Assembly: GCF_043099315.1 (NCBI RefSeq) | Contig: NZ_CP170746.1 | Source: Chlorogloeopsis fritschii | Lineage (GTDB): Bacteria; Cyanobacteriota; Cyanobacteriia; Cyanobacteriales; Nostocaceae | DNA length: 64,000 nt | Direction: 5' to 3' (one strand) | Shown: piece after piece, positions 62,816 through 64,000 of the stretch | Layout: each line of letters begins with the position of its first letter | Position numbering within the stretch: the first letter of the stretch is position 1 | The notes under the pieces: model-generated | Seen by the model: the letters and a program-made list of their open reading frames with translations, nothing else | What the model was told of the DNA's origin: nothing | Databases searched by the model: none | Translations under genes and position numbers: made by a program

Positions 62816-63286
62816 TGGATTCAGCAGTAGCAGGATTAATAGGTGCTGGTATTAGGGCAGTAGCAGGAATAGCAGGAACTCTTATCACTACCTACCTACA
62901 AGCGAAACAAGAACGACTGAAGTGGTTGCGCGATAAGCGTGTCGAATCATATTCAAACTACTATTAGATACTTAGTAAGGGCACTCAACAAGCGTTCAAG
63001 CATCAGTATCGAAAGTGGTACTCTTGTTACCATCATGGGTCAAGATGTCGTAAAAGAGTGGTTTGACGATTTCAGTGAGTCATTAGTTTGGCTTTCCTCT
63101 CTATCGATCTATTGCTCAGAAAATCAGCAGAAAGAAATTATTAATGCTTTCAGAGTAGTTGAGCAAGCTGTATCAGATCTTATAACTTCAGATTCACGCC
63201 CATTAAATCTTCAAAGTATTATTTCATCTGTGCTTGATAGCGTTATAGAGTGTGCTAGAAGGGATATTGGCAGGGCAGTAAGATAA
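62815..63286 (+). pseudogene. hypothetical protein gene broken by a frameshift
   Basis: ATG 62815 opens MDSAVAGLIGAGIRAVAGIA, then LQAKQERLKWLRDKRVESYS, stopping at TAG 62965-62967. Shortly before that stop a different frame continues without break as TIRYLVRALNKRSSISIESG up to 63286, through two more helical segments (EIINAFRVVEQAVSDLI, LQSIISSVLDSVIECARRDI). I read one native protein of about 156 residues with an N-terminal membrane helix and a helical cytoplasmic part, now split by a one-base shift between about 62939 and 62967. Family unknown; likely a cassette-type gene. Confidence 0.6.
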
Positions 63287-63356
63287 CATCAACTATGTCA
63301 AGCTTTGGTTTGAGGCGGTCGCTGTAGAATAAAGAAATCAATTGTCCTGCTTCTGT

Positions 63357-63830
63357 ATGAGTGAGACCGTTTACATAGAAACCAGTATCATCGGCTACTT
63401 AACAGCTAGAATAAGCAACAATCTCATTCTGATGGCAAACGTAGAGGCTACGCGAGAATGGTGGGATGCTCGTCGTACTCAGTTTGAACTCTACATTTCA
63501 CAAACGGTTTTAGATGAGGCAGCACGGGGAGATGCAGAGATAGCCAGGAGACGGCTTGAGATACTGAGTGACTTTCCACTGCTTGAAGTGAATGAAGCAG
63601 TTCAAGATCTGGCGGCGCAGTTTCTCACGAAAAGTAATCTGCCACCCAAAGCTGCCGACGATGCCCTTCATATTGCGGTCGCTACAATCTATGGCTTGGA
63701 CTATTTGCTAACGTGGAACTGTAAACATATTGCAAACGCTCAAATCCAGAAAAAGCTGGTTCAGATAAGTTTTGATGCTGGGTACGAGTTGCCCACAATT
63801 TGTACACCTTATGAGTTAATGGGAGCTTAG
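63357..63830 (+). CDS. PIN-domain protein (VapC-like toxin or nuclease)
   Basis: A 157-residue PIN protein, with start ATG 63357 (MSETVYIETSIIGYLTAR; the frame opens at TTG 63342). In place of the usual Asp the first acidic residue is Glu (VYIETS), a variant seen in one PIN subfamily; later acids are E in TVLDEAARGDAE and D in KAADDALHIAVATIYG, with LLTWNCKHIAN. This subfamily pairs with a small downstream antitoxin-like gene, here starting at 63833. Target RNA unknown. It seems intact. Confidence 0.85.
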   Translation: MSETVYIETSIIGYLTARISNNLILMANVEATREWWDARRTQFELYISQTVLDEAARGDAEIARRRLEILSDFPLLEVNEAVQDLAAQFLTKSNLPPKAADDALHIAVATIYGLDYLLTWNCKHIANAQIQKKLVQISFDAGYELPTICTPYELMGA

Positions 63831-63832
63831 AA

Positions 63833-64000
63833 ATGTGGAGAGATGAGATTTTAGAGGAAATCTATAGGATTCGAGAGGAACATGCAAAGGCATTCAATTA
63901 TGATTTGAAGGCTATTTGTGATGACTTACGGAAACGACAAGCAGCAAGTGGTAGAAAAATCATTTCTAAACCTCTTCGACAGCCTCGTCAGCCGCATAAC
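63833..64000 (+). CDS. small partner of the PIN protein, 5' part
   Basis: ATG 63833, two bases after the PIN stop, with GGGAG upstream; 56 codons to the window edge without a stop. MWRDEILEEIYRIREEHAKA and FNYDLKAICDDLRKRQAASG match the small conserved protein that follows this PIN subfamily. It is probably an antitoxin or accessory factor; this is inference from the pairing. Its 3' end is outside the window. Confidence 0.7.
   Translation, partial: MWRDEILEEIYRIREEHAKAFNYDLKAICDDLRKRQAASGRKIISKPLRQPRQPHN

Noticed and set aside
1..64000. tRNA, rRNA, or riboswitch genes
   Set aside because: I found no T-loop plus acceptor pattern or known riboswitch core by eye; a covariance-model scan would be needed to exclude small RNAs.

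Overview
The window is chromosomal DNA from a filamentous, probably nitrogen-fixing (Nostocales-type) cyanobacterium. The evidence is very frequent GCGATCGC (HIP1-like) octamers, three tandem high-light-inducible (Hlip) genes, a pheophorbide a oxygenase-type Rieske protein, cyanophycin genes (a short CphA2-like synthetase and CphB), a SpeY-type deoxyhypusine synthase homologue, a close relative of the Nostoc punctiforme dynamin-like protein, and many short palindromic or heptameric repeats. I see no rRNA or tRNA gene, no CRISPR array and no complete transposase.

Layout. 0-8.4 kb: 3' end of cinA, a VapBC-type pair, a MacA/MacB-like tripartite efflux operon split by a nested repeat element, a DUF2993 protein, a small gene pair whose first member has an in-frame stop, and an Rpn/DUF2887-type protein. 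8.5-16.7 kb: an ABC-F ATPase, then a peptide-secretion locus: a 48-residue double-glycine peptide, a TPR protein, a C39 peptidase/ABC exporter, an HlyD-type adaptor and a PAS-LuxR regulator. 17.3-21.7 kb: gpmI, secG, a matrixin-like protease and the Rieske oxygenase. 21.7-26.5 kb: a 1045-residue repeat protein, three Hlips and a heavy-metal-binding protein. 26.9-31.5 kb: a five-gene minus-strand module of histidine kinase, small sensor-like protein, Ras-like GTPase, OmpA-domain membrane protein and coiled-coil protein. 31.8-42.1 kb: GH13 glycosidase, HPF/cold-shock fusion, phosphoribosyltransferase, DUF2267, speY, cphA2-like and cphB. 42.2-46 kb: three glycosyltransferases. 46.7-52.6 kb: beta-propeller protein, YgfZ, DUF5331, a 2Fe-2S protein and cysK. 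53.2-58.5 kb: a dynamin locus with a small membrane protein, a frameshifted BDLP, six 84-bp tandem palindromic repeats, and a dynamin-like GTPase fused to a J-domain. 58.6-64 kb: Uma2 protein, frameshifted peroxiredoxin, BamE-like protein, a fourth glycosyltransferase, a truncated integron-type integrase, a block of short direct repeats, and divergent small genes (truncated GNAT, broken hypothetical, PIN/antitoxin pair) laid out like a decayed integron.

How the genes work together. The best candidates for little-described systems are: (i) the double-glycine peptide with only nine residues after the GG and its dedicated exporter; (ii) the Ras-like GTPase/OmpA/histidine kinase module, which has no response regulator beside it; (iii) the dynamin pair with a C-terminal J-domain; (iv) the integron-like relic. 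Several genes are interrupted by single-base changes (7267, about 55315, about 59851, about 62960). Either decay is under way or the sequence contains errors; raw reads would decide.
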